From NCBI GenBank assembly GCA_021234155.1, contig JAJEKV010000028.1, positions 4,178,567 through 4,242,566 on the forward strand: 64,000 nucleotides of DNA. Reading direction: 5' to 3'. The number at the start of each line of letters is the position of its first letter. The first letter of the stretch is position 1. The position numbers and the translations under genes were made by a program. Under the pieces are notes generated by a model. The model saw only the letters and a program-made list of their open reading frames with translations. It was not told the origin of the DNA and did not search any database. Below, one piece after another: positions 34,480 to 45,800 of the stretch. This DNA comes from Isoetes taiwanensis (lineage: Eukaryota > Streptophyta > Lycopodiopsida > Isoetales > Isoetaceae).

Positions 34480-36318
34480 GCAGTACGTCTCCGTGGACTT
34501 CCAAACGGGCAACAGACGGCAGACATTAACTCATGCAGAAACCTTAGCCGTTGAGATGGGGGTGCGACACGAGGCGCATATCGCCTTGGTTGGTGGATGC
34601 AGGCGGCAAGGCTTATCACCTTAAAAGGCCATGGTCCATTGTAGGATTGATTCTTTCAGCCTTGTTTTTGCCGGCTAGACTACGTGGCACCAATCCAGCA
34701 AATTTTGCCTTGGAAAGTAGGTGCGTGTTGGGGAAACTTTCAAACCTTGTTAGGAAAATTTCCTACAAGTCCTGAACCCATTTGGAATTTACAAAATACA
34801 ACCGGAAGCTCCCTGCTACTAATACTCAAACCGGAAATGATATAAAATCCATATAATTTTTTTCTCTTTTTAAATGATGTAAATTGCTTCCAATAACAAA
34901 TACATTGGGAGCATCCTTATACAAGTTAATGTATCATACAAGTTGATTATGATACTCTACCAATAGAATGTTACATTGAGGTGGTTAAAGGGTAAACTTC
35001 TAAAATAAAGAATTTCTAGATAACCTTGGTCGATATCAAAGCTTCCCTCATTGGTTTTATAAGGAAAATTAATCTCATGATACAAGTTGAAATTGCCCAT
35101 CGTACTGAAGACATCACATCCATCAATAACCCAGAATAGCAATGAATCCAATGTACCTTCTTCCTCAAATGTTAATGAATCCAATTGTACCTCTTCCTCT
35201 AGTCTCATCCTCAGCTTCCTCTCTTTGCCTTTTCTAGCAAATACCTTCATTCCCATCCATCTACAAAGACATATTGAAGTTTATAAATAAAGCAAGACAT
35301 AAGTCTAACAATAAAATTAACATTAACAAATGCTACATTAATCCGCTAAAATTTTACAAAATTAAATATGGCTCATTAATTGTTCTTCGCAGGTCTCAAG
35401 CATCGATCCCCTATAATGTTTCCAACCGCAGCCTTCCAGATCCTAGATTTTGGTTGCCATGTTTTAATGCAAATGACATCCAAATAACATAATTATTTTC
35501 TACCAACAGATCAATAGGGTCAATGGCCTTACTCTAAATAAGAGAGACGAATTATTAGATAACATATGATATATAACCGAATCATGATTTGATGACGTAC
35601 CGGGCATATTGGAATATTTGGTCGTAAAGACCTTTGACCTCATATCCTTACCCTTCCTAAAGACTCCTACCACACATCACCGACACCTAATGGACACAAA
35701 ATGTGCCCAAAGAAATGGCATGCATGATGAGGATAACTCCGCTTGACACCAAGTATCTATTCTTACTAAGCTTTTAATGGTGTTTGGTACCGAAAGTGCT
35801 TATTTTACATTCAGAAGAAATTGACCAAAAATAGAGAGCTTTATCATGCTAAAATTAAAACACTTACAATTTAGTAACCTTCCACTATACGTTACTCCAA
35901 ACCGCCTTTACAGGATCGCCATTTTTCCATGAGTCAAGATATGTGTTATTCATACCAACTTGGTTTTGAAGGCAAGCAAAGATTCATCCGCACATGAAAA
36001 TGGGTAAAGAAAGCAGATTCATATCAAAGCCGCATTGCATCAAAACTTAACAAAATCAAGTACCTTCACCACCGTATTTAGCGAAGCGGGCCGAAGAACT
36101 AAAGCCGAGAAATGTTATTTCCCGTGATATGTGACGATTTTGATGTATAGTCACAAAAGGTCAATAGGCTTAGAACCGCAAAGTTTCTAATCTGGATCAA
36201 ACTCGCGTAAAAATACTCACTTCAAAAGGAAATAATACTTTTGAGCAGTAATATCTCCAAGGCTTAAGAATGCTATCATAAAGATGTTCTTCCATAGCCG
36301 GGTCTCAAGGACTTTAAA
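34480..36318. other. no recognisable gene
   Basis: Promoter side of eIF5 followed by A/T-rich sequence. A 99-codon minus frame (35256-34957) starts with a basic stretch and LRMRLEEEVQLDSLTFEEEG but matches no family I know. Nothing else is seen. Confidence 0.4.
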
Positions 36319-36993
36319 ATGTTTGATCTGCTTCTCCGACGTACTACTTCCCACAATAATAAGTTCCTAAATGTACCCCCTCGATCCGTAAAAGACAAAG
36401 GACCTAAAGAGCGTGAGATTGTGGAAAAGGAAAATTTGCCGCAAAGAAATATGGCAAAGAAAGAACAAACTTGCTCTCATGTCTCTGGACATGTGCCATT
36501 TGAAAAAGTGGTATGTGGAGGAGCGGTATCGGATTCGCTCACAAGAATTCGCGGGCTAGAGAAGGGCTACAAGCTCTCCTACCATTTATCGCCGGGTGAG
36601 TCCGCCTTAATGAGGGGCCTCCATTTGGCCATTGCTGGACTAAGAGGGAGAACACTCTCCCTGAACTTCCTCAACGCTAGCCATTCTTTGCATACAACCA
36701 ATTTTGCTCTAAGGTCAGATTCCACCGGAGATGTTGGCCTTTCTGTTTTGGACGCAACCGCCACCATCATGATTCCATTAGCGTGGAACAACCTCCACAC
36801 AAACAAATCGTGGAGCAAAACCATGCTTCCCGTGGATTCCGTGTCAAAATCTTCTTGCTGGTATTTCCTTCCTCCACAAATGTCAGTGAGATCACAATCT
36901 TCTTGCTGGTGTTTCCTTCCTCCACAAATGTCAAGGAGATCGGTTGATAGTTACCTAGGAATTAGCAAGCTTTTTATGGAAACCCAAACCTAA
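36319..36993 (+). CDS. orphan ORF, 224 aa, with a 16-residue repeat
   Basis: After eIF5 this is the longest open frame in the window: ATG 36319 to a stop at 36991. The protein is not recognisable. The first 60 residues are charged (Lys/Glu). The middle is neutral with a Leu/Ala-rich segment (LMRGLHLAIAGLRGRTLSL), and near the end a unit starting SSCW.FLPPQMS occurs twice in a row (DNA period 48 bp, 36849-36944). There is no signal peptide or membrane segment. The minus strand also has an 81-codon frame here (36824-36579), so the coding strand is uncertain. It could be a taxon-restricted gene, a gag-like relic or chance. Confidence 0.25.
   Translation: MFDLLLRRTTSHNNKFLNVPPRSVKDKGPKEREIVEKENLPQRNMAKKEQTCSHVSGHVPFEKVVCGGAVSDSLTRIRGLEKGYKLSYHLSPGESALMRGLHLAIAGLRGRTLSLNFLNASHSLHTTNFALRSDSTGDVGLSVLDATATIMIPLAWNNLHTNKSWSKTMLPVDSVSKSSCWYFLPPQMSVRSQSSCWCFLPPQMSRRSVDSYLGISKLFMETQT
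36849..36944. repeat. 48 bp tandem duplication inside the orphan ORF
   Basis: Two adjacent 48 bp units (TCTTCTTGCTGGTATTTCC type) with three to five differences, in frame with the 224-codon ORF. Confidence 0.88.
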
Positions 36994-38600
36994 ATCCGAT
37001 GCTAAATACCTGTTGTAGTGGAGTCGATTCAATGGAAGGCAGTCCTTGAATTCTCTTTATTTTTTTCTTTTTTGAAAAAAATGAAATTTTTTATTTTTTA
37101 TATAAAAAAGGTACAAAGCACATTGTTTCAAACTTCATCAAGGATTACTACAGGAGTAACCTCAACATCTTCATCTTCTATATACTAAAACTTATTCAAT
37201 TGAGTAGCAGCATATCAAAAGGAGTATAAGATAGATGCCACGACAGCCCGAACTTCAAAATGTTGCATTTGAGGTGCATAGTGGACGGCTGCCTAGGTAG
37301 CTTCCAAAAATGCTAGACTTAGTACAAGCCCAGCTGCCAAACTCCTCCACTAAAAGCCTGGTGCAAGATATAGAAGCTCCTGTATAGTCCCCTAGCTCGG
37401 CGATTTCCACTGAAAGGGTCACCATGTGAGGGAGTCTTCCACTTCCATTACCCCACCAAGGAGCCCATACATCCTTAATGAATAAGCACAGCCATCTTGT
37501 TAATCAAGCTCCATCTGTACGCTATTTTTGAAGTAGAATAGAAGACCAGCTATACCACCAAGCTGCCACTGCATAACTCACTCTTACCAAGATACAAAAA
37601 GGAAAGACGGCAACAAATCAAGGTGGTGTTGAGCGTTCGCCACCGGCCATAGAAACCGCCACCGGCTTCATGGATTCCTCGTCTCTCACCTTTTAAACAA
37701 AATAAATCACCTTATTCAAACTTAATAAAATGCTACATTTTCGGAGTAGGCAATCAAATTGAAGCTGGCTAGACAAAATATATTCCCAGCTGCCAGACTC
37801 CTCCCTCAAAAGCCTAGTGCATGATGTGTAATCTTCCTGCCTACATCATATGCCTAGCTCGGCTATTCTATTCAAAACAAACCATGTAATCTATTTGCAT
37901 AGAAATCAGAAAGCCCTAAAAGTGCCTGAGTACCTGATTTGTTCTTTAAATCACATGTTTGACTTTCAGCCAACAACAAAGGGTAAGAATACGTCCAAAA
38001 TGCTTTGCAGAAATGCAAGATGTTACCTCTTCAGAAACCCAATACAAAACCAGAACATGAGCTTACTTCAATTTAAGCCAATCAGCCTGCATAAATCCCA
38101 TCTATCCCATGTCGATCCATCCTCAAAGAATTTAATCCTTTAACAACCGCAAAGAAGGAGTGCAAAAATACAACTAAAACTGAATCAGGATTGAAGATCG
38201 CCTACAGATAGCATCCCTGGAACAATCTGGAGAAAACCTATCATTCAATTTTGCTATTAGAAAGCATCTTGGTCTGGCATCTAGCCCCAGATTTTTGCTT
38301 CATCCTTCGTAGCTGATCTGGAAGCAAGGTAAAATGGCGTAGCCTCACCTCAGCCACTGCCTTAGCCGATGTCGCTTCTACTCATCTGAGTTGCAATCTA
38401 AGAGAAAAAGTTTTATCCTTGAATTCTCGCATTTGATTGGTCTGCTTTACAAAGCCACCCTTCAACTGACGCCAGTGGAATCTCGTCCTAATGTGTATTG
38501 GAAAGAAAGATGCCATTTTTGGATAGAGGCATAACACATGGAATATCCATAATCGAAGACGGTGCTTATATTGGCACTCGAAAGTTAACCAACCACACAT
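36994..38600. other. no recognisable gene; a diverged direct-repeat pair
   Basis: A T/A-rich stretch at 37050-37110. About 100 bp at 37308-37405 recurs at 37763-37872 (shared CCCAGCTGCC, ACTCCTCC, AAAAGCC and CCTAGCTCGGC), 455 bp apart in the same orientation, perhaps remnants of small terminal repeats. Confidence 0.5.
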
Positions 38601-38603
38601 CTA

Positions 38604-38870
38604 GGGATTCTCTTAGGAGAGAATCCCTGGGGATTCTCTTAGGCTAGTCCCTGGATTCTCTTAAGCTGATTCTATCTAACTCCTTTTTCAATGCATTAAG
38701 TTCTCAAATGAGCAGTAAATTCCCAAATCTTAAACAAAATTCTAATTTCTTTTTAGGATTCTCTTAAGAGAATCCTAGTGTTCCCTCCTTATGATTCTCT
38801 TCCTATTGCTCCCCCCCTTCCCCACGATTCTCTGAAGAGAATCCTAATGTTGGCCCCTTTAGGATTCTCT
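38604..38870. repeat. array of GGATTCTCTT palindromes
   Basis: At least seven copies of GGATTCTCT or GATTCTC, several arranged as hairpins. 38604-38627 has a 10 bp stem (GGGATTCTCT) with loop TAGG. 38755-38776 is a perfect 22 bp palindrome with arm AGGATTCTCTT. 38826-38843 has an 8 bp stem (GATTCTCT) with loop GA. Single units lie near 38631, 38652, 38793 and 38861. The last two hairpins are followed by CTAG-T and CTAA-T. Confidence 0.85.
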
Positions 38871-38929
38871 ATAAGGCAACCCTAACTTCCTTCTTAAATC
38901 TAAAAGCAATTCAGTCTATTACTAGTAAA

Positions 38930-40170
38930 CATATGTCCGGTGTTGTCGGGCCAATGTTCCGAGATGTGTTTTTACTCCACCTTTAACGTCCATATATGCA
39001 ACTTCGACAACAGTGTATGTTGATATTGGCAAGAATGAACATTATTTGCTTTTGTAATTATTTTTGTTATTGAAATTGTCTAACGACAGTATCCTCAATG
39101 TAACAACTTTGCATTTATGGATTTCAGTAGAGAAAACAATGCTTTATAAGGAATGTGGGGGGGAGTTAAGTCTACCTCTAAAGATGAAAATATGGAAAGA
39201 TCCAAAACTTATGCTCAAAATATTACCCTTAGAAATAGTTAAGCACATCAACCAAAAATAGGTACAGAAATGCAAAACACAAAATCTTGTCCTGGCTCAT
39301 TGACGTATTTTAGTTCATGATGGAACTCTGAATATGCATCTCCACATGGCGCACATCACCAAGGGCCTAATGTTGTCCCTTATTGGATGCTCCCGTGATA
39401 TGTTCACTTCTCCAACAAATAACATCTTAGCCGGGGTAAAAGTGAAATGTATGGTTGAGTCATTGATTCGAACTGCCCATGACATCTTACGACTATCAAG
39501 CACGTGAGATAACTCATCTCAAAGGTAGGCCCATATAATAGAATTAGATATTGCCTCAGGAAAGAACAATTTGTAGACCCTAAAGTGCGTTCTATTAGAT
39601 ATTCCAATACATGTGAGTTCTTTTGCTACTAAAATGCCAATTCACCAGTGCACAGTGTCATTTCTCATTTGATAAAGACAAACAATTGGAGGTTAGTCAA
39701 AGAACTACATTATCCAATAGGTAGATGCATGTACTATATCCTCCACCTATCTCTCTCAAAACACATACGCGTAAACAACGATCCCTTGGATAGGCTTGAG
39801 CAAATAGGAAGTCGTCAATTACTTGGATGAAGTGCTCCAACCTGATAACCTTGCCAGTGCAAAATATTCTTTCAACTTTGTAATGAGCTTTTTGATTTCC
39901 ATGTTTGCTACCCCATGCATTTGGGTGTGATATTTTCGTTCCCAATCATACCATGACCCAAGAGCGTGCAAGACAAAAATAGCATTGAAGACGTGAAAAC
40001 TCTTGTCACTTTTTTAGCATTTGACGATATGGTGACCAAATACATACCAAGGGACCAAAATATGCACCATCTACATGGATGAAGAAGTAAGTAAGTAAGT
40101 AAGTAAGTACGACAAAAAAGAAATAAAGTAGAAGAAATCAATGAGAACAAAAAGAGATTGGAAGTAGAGA
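38930..40170. other. no firm gene; possible flank of the Helitron
   Basis: Short minus frames (39503-39315, 39607-39404, 39945-39697) have protein-like composition but no family I can name. They lie downstream of the Helitron helicase remnant and may belong to it. An (AAGT)6 microsatellite is at 40085-40109. Confidence 0.35.
40085..40109. repeat. (AAGT)6 microsatellite
   Basis: Six perfect AAGT units plus one base. Confidence 0.95.
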
Positions 40171-40179
40171 TCTTTAAGT

Positions 40180-41700
40180 ATTAGTCTCACACTTAGAAAA
40201 GTTTTTGTATACAATACATGTTGTATATCTTGATCTGTCAATATTTGCGAAAGCATCTCCATTCTTTGATAGAATGAGTATCTTTATGCCTTGGATTTCT
40301 TGAGCTCTAGAGCGCGCCACACAGAGTTGTTCATGACTGAATACTGGGTTTGGCAAATACAAACAACCATTTTCATTGTTCATCTAAGTTTATCGGTATC
40401 TTGAACCTTGAATGTGTTGTGCACCCACCTTTCAATAAAGTGGATGCAATTCCTGAGGAAGCAACTGCAAGTGCAATGATGCCTCTAGCACGAACATAAG
40501 ACAACATGGTGTTAAAAAGAAAACTCTTTCTTGAGCCAAGTGCACCTTGAACGAAGTACACCCGTCCTCATTCGAGCATCACGTGCTCATCGATCACATG
40601 GTCAAAGATAATACGTTGGTCGTTATATAGGCAATCCACGTCGTGTTGCACCTCCGCCATGTGTTCTTGAAATACCTCATCCAGAAATATCATATATGGG
40701 TATATCGCGTGCTCAGAAAGAATGAATTCAAACTCTCTCAAAGATCATCCAACAGAATGCATGTGATCTTCAATGTCTAGAAATGCCACGTCAAAAAACC
40801 GATTACACACTTGCACATTTTGATTTTCTGCAATCCTTTCTGCCTCGTGCAAGAAGTCATCGACCATAGAAAGCTTGACTTCTTCCCAAAGTTACAGCAG
40901 ATTCGATGGTTCGCAATTTAAAAGGATCACGGCAAACATGTGCCGCAATTGTAGTGGCATGCCCTATGATGCCACCTCCTGCAGAGATTCGAGTGATTCT
41001 TTGTCATCTTGAAGCAACCCATGACGAATGCAAGCTTCTGTATATGTTGCATACAACTTCCCATCGAAGGAGCGTAGATCTTCAAAACTATCTGCACCTG
41101 TCCTGCAGGTCAATAGGAGTCGCAAATATTATCACTCTCCTTCTAAAGGAGTAACAAAGTATATGCGTCCAATCATGCATCTAGCTACTAACTCTGGTTG
41201 ATCACTTGGCGATTGGCCATATAATAATTCCCTCCTAATCTCTTCCCAATTTGCATTGACACTCATAGGTATAAAGAGGTGTAGCTTGCCAAGTTCGCGT
41301 ATAATAGACATGGCATCCTGATATCGTTGGGTCATGTATCTCGGGCCTCCCACGTGTCAGGATGGTAACACAATGTTTCCACCAATAGCACCTGCATCAT
41401 CTCCTCGGGTTTATCATCAGCAGGCAAATGAGAATATATTAGTATACTTTTTAATGTTCATGCGAAAATGATCATCCAAACTATACGTTCTTGTATATAG
41501 GTCAAACAATGCATGTGGTAAATCATTTGCACATGCCCGGAATATCTTCTTAACTAAGAGCTCTGCTATCCATTGCATAGCCCCACAATATAAACATCTA
41601 TAAGCCATGTTACCAAAGTTATGGGGAGGAGGTAAATTCCACGTCCATGCTATCTTATTGAAACTCCGCTTTACCAAGATAATGCCTTTTAGGACCAATT
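40180..41700 (-). pseudogene. Helitron Rep/helicase, internally deleted and broken
   Basis: Read downward from 41690: the Helitron N-terminal domain (YRCLYCGAMQW, DLPHALFDLYTRTYSLDDHF, IKKYTNIFSFAC), then GGPRYMTQRYQDAMSIIREL and QPELVARCM. The text then jumps to IGRIYFVTPLEGE, two stops, and YLRLLLTCRTGADSFEDLRS, skipping the whole HUH/two-tyrosine nickase core. The linker follows, ACIRHGLLQDDKESLESL and LRHMFAVILLNCEPSN. Then the PIF1-like helicase starts (YFVQGALGSRKSFLFNTML, IIALAVASSGIASTLLKGG, THSRFKIPINLDE), its Walker A altered to GALGSRKS. It jumps again to the C-terminal end CLYLPNPVFSHEQLCVARSR and IQGIKILILSKN. Rolling-circle transposition would be impossible. Stops and frameshifts add to the two deletions. 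Confidence 0.88.
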
Positions 41701-42920
41701 AGCAAAGTGTTGTAATCTAAACTCATATTGTATGTGCTTTACCCCTTCTTCTTCACCCATGCCTTCTCCTTGATTCATTTGCCTCGTTTCTTCAAGGTCA
41801 CATAGCAGTAGTTATTCTCTTATTGTTGTAGACAATTGCCCAAAGATTTACCAATCATGTATCATCATTATGCACCTTTTGGCGGCTTTACACTTTATCT
41901 CTTCTTTATGCCTCCATGCATCTCATTCCTTTTGAGTATTACTCATTTTAGCCATCTTATAGGAGGGATTATTTGCTATGGTAGGTGGTGTTAGTCGCAT
42001 GGGAGCTACCAAGGATCTGATATTTCGATAAAAGCAAAGCAATCAACATTCATGTCCTGCTCTTCACTTGTTTGTTCTTGTATTGTGGAAAATAATTTAA
42101 TTCAATATCATTTACTGGATAATGATGACATGTGAATCCTCCCTATCGCATCGGGCCTCTTGGCCAACCATGTCATCTCAATAATGTCGGGTGTCTTGTC
42201 CTTAGCTTATCTACTCTTGACCGCATTGTGTCATAAGTTGGCTTTGGAGGATCGCTCTTCCCAATTGTCATATCCGATGATTGGTCAAAGATGATCGCAC
42301 TTCTAGCTACCACATCATATTCTAACCTCAAGGCTTTAGCTTTTGCAAAAGATGCTTACGTGCTGCTAAACGCCTCTTCCTATCGTACCTACTTTCATCC
42401 ACAAAGGCCATATATATGAGGGGTTGTTAGCCACAACAGTGGCATTTTTGAGACATTCCCATATGAGTCCCCGGGTAATGCACGGTGGATCTCTCCCTAG
42501 CTTGGTGCGAATATTGCATGATCACCCACCGCTCCTCGTGACAGAAAATAATTGCATCCTAATATCATTTACTTCTTATGTGATGAGATTTAAATCCCTC
42601 GTATCTGCAATAGTTCCTTCCACAACCATGTCATTCAAATGATGGCATCCTTGGTAGCTCATCCACTTAACCTGAAAGATAATGCATTGGCTTTGGCGTG
42701 GCTGTCTCCCCAATTGCCAACACGAACTATCTCTGCTACATCATACTCAAACCTCAAGGCTTTAGCCTTTGCAACACGCTTACATGCCAAACGTCTCTTC
42801 CTACTAGACTTGCTTTCATTCAAAGGCGTCATATATGAGGGGTTGTTGGCTACAACAGGTGGTGTTTGTTTATGAGATCTCCCCATAGGGGTCCCTGGTA
42901 CGTGCAACCCTATATCCATT
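41701..42920 (-). pseudogene. probable Helitron N-terminal region with an internal tandem duplication
   Basis: About 320-370 bp is present twice at a spacing of about 419 bp: 42121-42490 and 42600-42915 (shared cores AACCTCAAGGCTTTAGC, AAACG/CCTCTTCCTA and ATATGAGGGGTTGTT). The higher copy holds an 86-codon minus frame (42919-42659) with a basic NLS-like run KSSRKRRLACKRVAKAK, plausible for the basic leader of a Helitron Rep. The lower copy is frameshifted. Helitron membership is inferred from strand and position upstream of the Rep domain. Confidence 0.45.
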
Positions 42921-43880
42921 TAGGCTTTTTGCAACATTTTAATTTAGGCTAATTTATGTGTCTAAGCGATATACATAACATTATAAGCATTCACATCTAA
43001 CCTAAAGTAGAACATGACTTACCTCTGATGTAGCGAGATATTTTCCTTCGATGTGCAAATAGAAAAGTATGTCCTGTAAATATGAGAACTCATTGCTATG
43101 CAATAAATTAAGAACATATCTAAAATTTAAAGAATGGTCTAGAAAATAATGCTTAAATGCATCAGGGTTATGGATGGATTTTGTTTAGGAAACTGCTTCA
43201 AAAACATCATTGTTAACACGACATACATATAAAAAGAATATAGTCTTGACATTAAACAAATCCAATGGTCTTTTGTTATAAGAAACCCGAAACTTATGAC
43301 ATGTCCAAACCATGTTGCATAAGGTATTGCACATGCAAGATAGTTTCCATAGCGTCCATAACTTTATGGAGTCTCATCGAAAGTGTTTGTCTAGTTGCGT
43401 GACAAAATTCTCAAAATCCAGCTCAACCTTAAATCCCGGACATATTTCAACTCCAAGTGACTGTAAAATTTTGTACCTCTTCATAAAAGTTCACAACCCA
43501 CATCAGGTGATCAATGTGCACTTGCATTTCCAAATTCCCCATTGCAGAACTCTCTGCAATATCTTCCATTCTAGGGAAAGGTCCTTTGCAAAGCAACAAC
43601 ATCCGACACAAAGAGAAACCTACCTCCTCCAATCATAGATGGAGACTTCGAGAGACAGTGAGGCACTCCTCGATACTAGGCAGGATGTAACGAAAATGAG
43701 ATGGGAGGAACAGAAAGGCTACCTCAAAAAAGGCAACACAGAGAGGAGGTGATTGAGAACATAGGGGAATGGTGCAACAATGTTGGTCAGAGTGGGATCA
43801 AATGCAAAAAAGGAAAGACGAAAAGCAGTAAAAATTTGAAAAGATGAAATGTATGACGCTATCTAAAACAAATGCATCAA
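42921..43880. other. no recognisable gene
   Basis: A/T-rich, with a purine-rich stretch at 43640-43860. A 108-codon plus frame (43312-43638) is not recognisable. Confidence 0.4.
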
Positions 43881-45800
43881 ATCTCAGGACACTTCTCCAT
43901 CCACCCGCAAGAGCACTTGTAGACAAGAAAACCAGGGGGGAGGATCTAGTGTGGTGGATCTCATGTGTACGGGTGCCCTGAGCTGCACATGCATTTCGCC
44001 AAGCACTCCCAGTGGAACAAATTTAATAGGGATGGTGAGATTCGACTCGTACCACTTTACCACTTTACTGTGCAACAACCCTCACATGCCCTACCGGCGA
44101 TTGATTATGAATATGCATGGGCTTATGCCCGATGTTTATAGATGACCTCGCGAAATTTTGCAATATCCTGGCTAATTAGAGCAACAGCATGCATCGCTTT
44201 ACCGATGTGCTTAGAACTACGGTGGAGAGGTGCTTTGGGATAAGCCACCACACGCGACTCCGTGAACACAACCTTCCCACGTGACCAATGGTTTGATGCA
44301 GTATGCGGCGAATACAACGCCCGCCGTCACGACCGCTTCGCGCCCATACGCAATGATTAATACCGCTACCTTAAAACTAAGAAAGCCGTGCATTGCACCG
44401 CGATCAAAGGGAAATCGTTTTATCCCGAATACTCCAAAAACCTTCCTCGGGCGAAGGGTTCTTAGGAAGCCAAGATGTTCACGGAACATCACTCTCGAGC
44501 AAAGTTGGAGGCAATACTTTCAAGAACAAACATATACGACCTCAAGCAGCAATCTAATAACATTACCCCGGCGAAGAAGGCCCAACAAGGCTGAAATCAC
44601 GTAGATCTCGGACGCGTGGAACAAGGCTTACGTACCGGCTCCTGCCACCGGGAAAGCTGCACTGGATGGTATGCGTAATCGCTATGGGCAAGGCCATCCA
44701 TAGTACCGCTATCGACCACCTTGTTCAACAAGGTACATAGAAGGCTTCCTAATCAAGTAAAGGGACCAACAGCGAAGTTGTTCCCATCTATAAGGTAAAG
44801 TGGACCGACCGCCTGTACCCACCATCAATCATGTATTTACCGTGAAGGGTTTGCAAAACTGCCTGGATTTCGAAAGCGTTGTACCGACGGGTCAAGGTGA
44901 GGCGTTAGAGGTGCTGCCCTCACCCGCAGATTCGCACTCGACACTCAACCATTGACCACATTTCTCACGCTATTAACTCCTCGCTTTGAAGGCGTGATAT
45001 AATTGTTCCTTCATGGATTTTGGCGAAGACGCTTGACATCGTGTTCTGAAAACTATGGGCAAGATTGGCGATATTGGGGGTTCCCAGAAGCTCTGCGTAT
45101 CGCAAAGGTACGTGCTATAAGGAAAGATGTTTCGGTCGGTTGCGTACCGCTAAACCAACCATTTGATAGTAGTATCGTGGTTCGGCCAGTGTGGATGTCC
45201 TCTCTCCCCAACATTGTTTGGGCTTTACATTGATCAATCGGAGAGTTGGCTTGCTCGATAATGGGGCGACGCGAGCTTCACCTTTCCGCACTGCATCATC
45301 GTGCGCTTAATATATGTCAGAGGATGTGGACCCTCCTAGCCTTTGGGCACACCGCCAGGATATGCAACGACATCTCGATGCCCTAGACACATTCTCCCGC
45401 TAAGCTGCATCAACATATGTGCAGCATCAACCTCGCCAAGATCTGGTGATGGTTCGAGACATCTCACGCTACCGAGGATCCACTCTTCGGCCATCGAGGG
45501 CGTAATGTGGAAGTGGTGCATCCACATAAAATACGGGAGTGGAGTTTCTACTATTAATCGACACATCCATACAGCCTACGAAAGTGATCAAGGGTCGGGA
45601 AGGCACTATACATGCAATGCAAAACAATAGTCATGTAGAAAGTGAGGTGTATGTGATTGGGCCCATCACCACACCTCGTCGCTAAGGTCTTAGTGGAGCC
45701 TGTCCTTTTATAGGATTGAAGTATGGGGCCAAGTAGTATCCCTCGCTACTTGGAATGACTTGCACGACCACAACAACGAGCACATGAAAAAAACTGTAGT
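43880..45800. repeat. GC-richer unidentified sequence, copy 1
   Basis: CpG-containing sequence whose right part matches 54.9-56.7 kb. 45170-45330 (core CTCTCTCCCCAACATTGTTTGG) corresponds to 56555-56720 (CTCTCTTCCCCACACTCTTTGG). 45510-45770 (GGGAGTGGA, GGCACTATA, GGTCTTAGTGGAG, CTTGGAATGACT) corresponds to 55330-55565. The two blocks are in opposite order in the two copies, which fits overlapping pieces of a tandem or terminally repeated element. Frames of 76-107 codons are present, none recognisable. Confidence 0.55.

Noticed and set aside
38604-38870. CRISPR-like array
   Set aside because: The units are short, variably spaced and palindromic in both directions, spacers are not uniform, and the genome is a plant.
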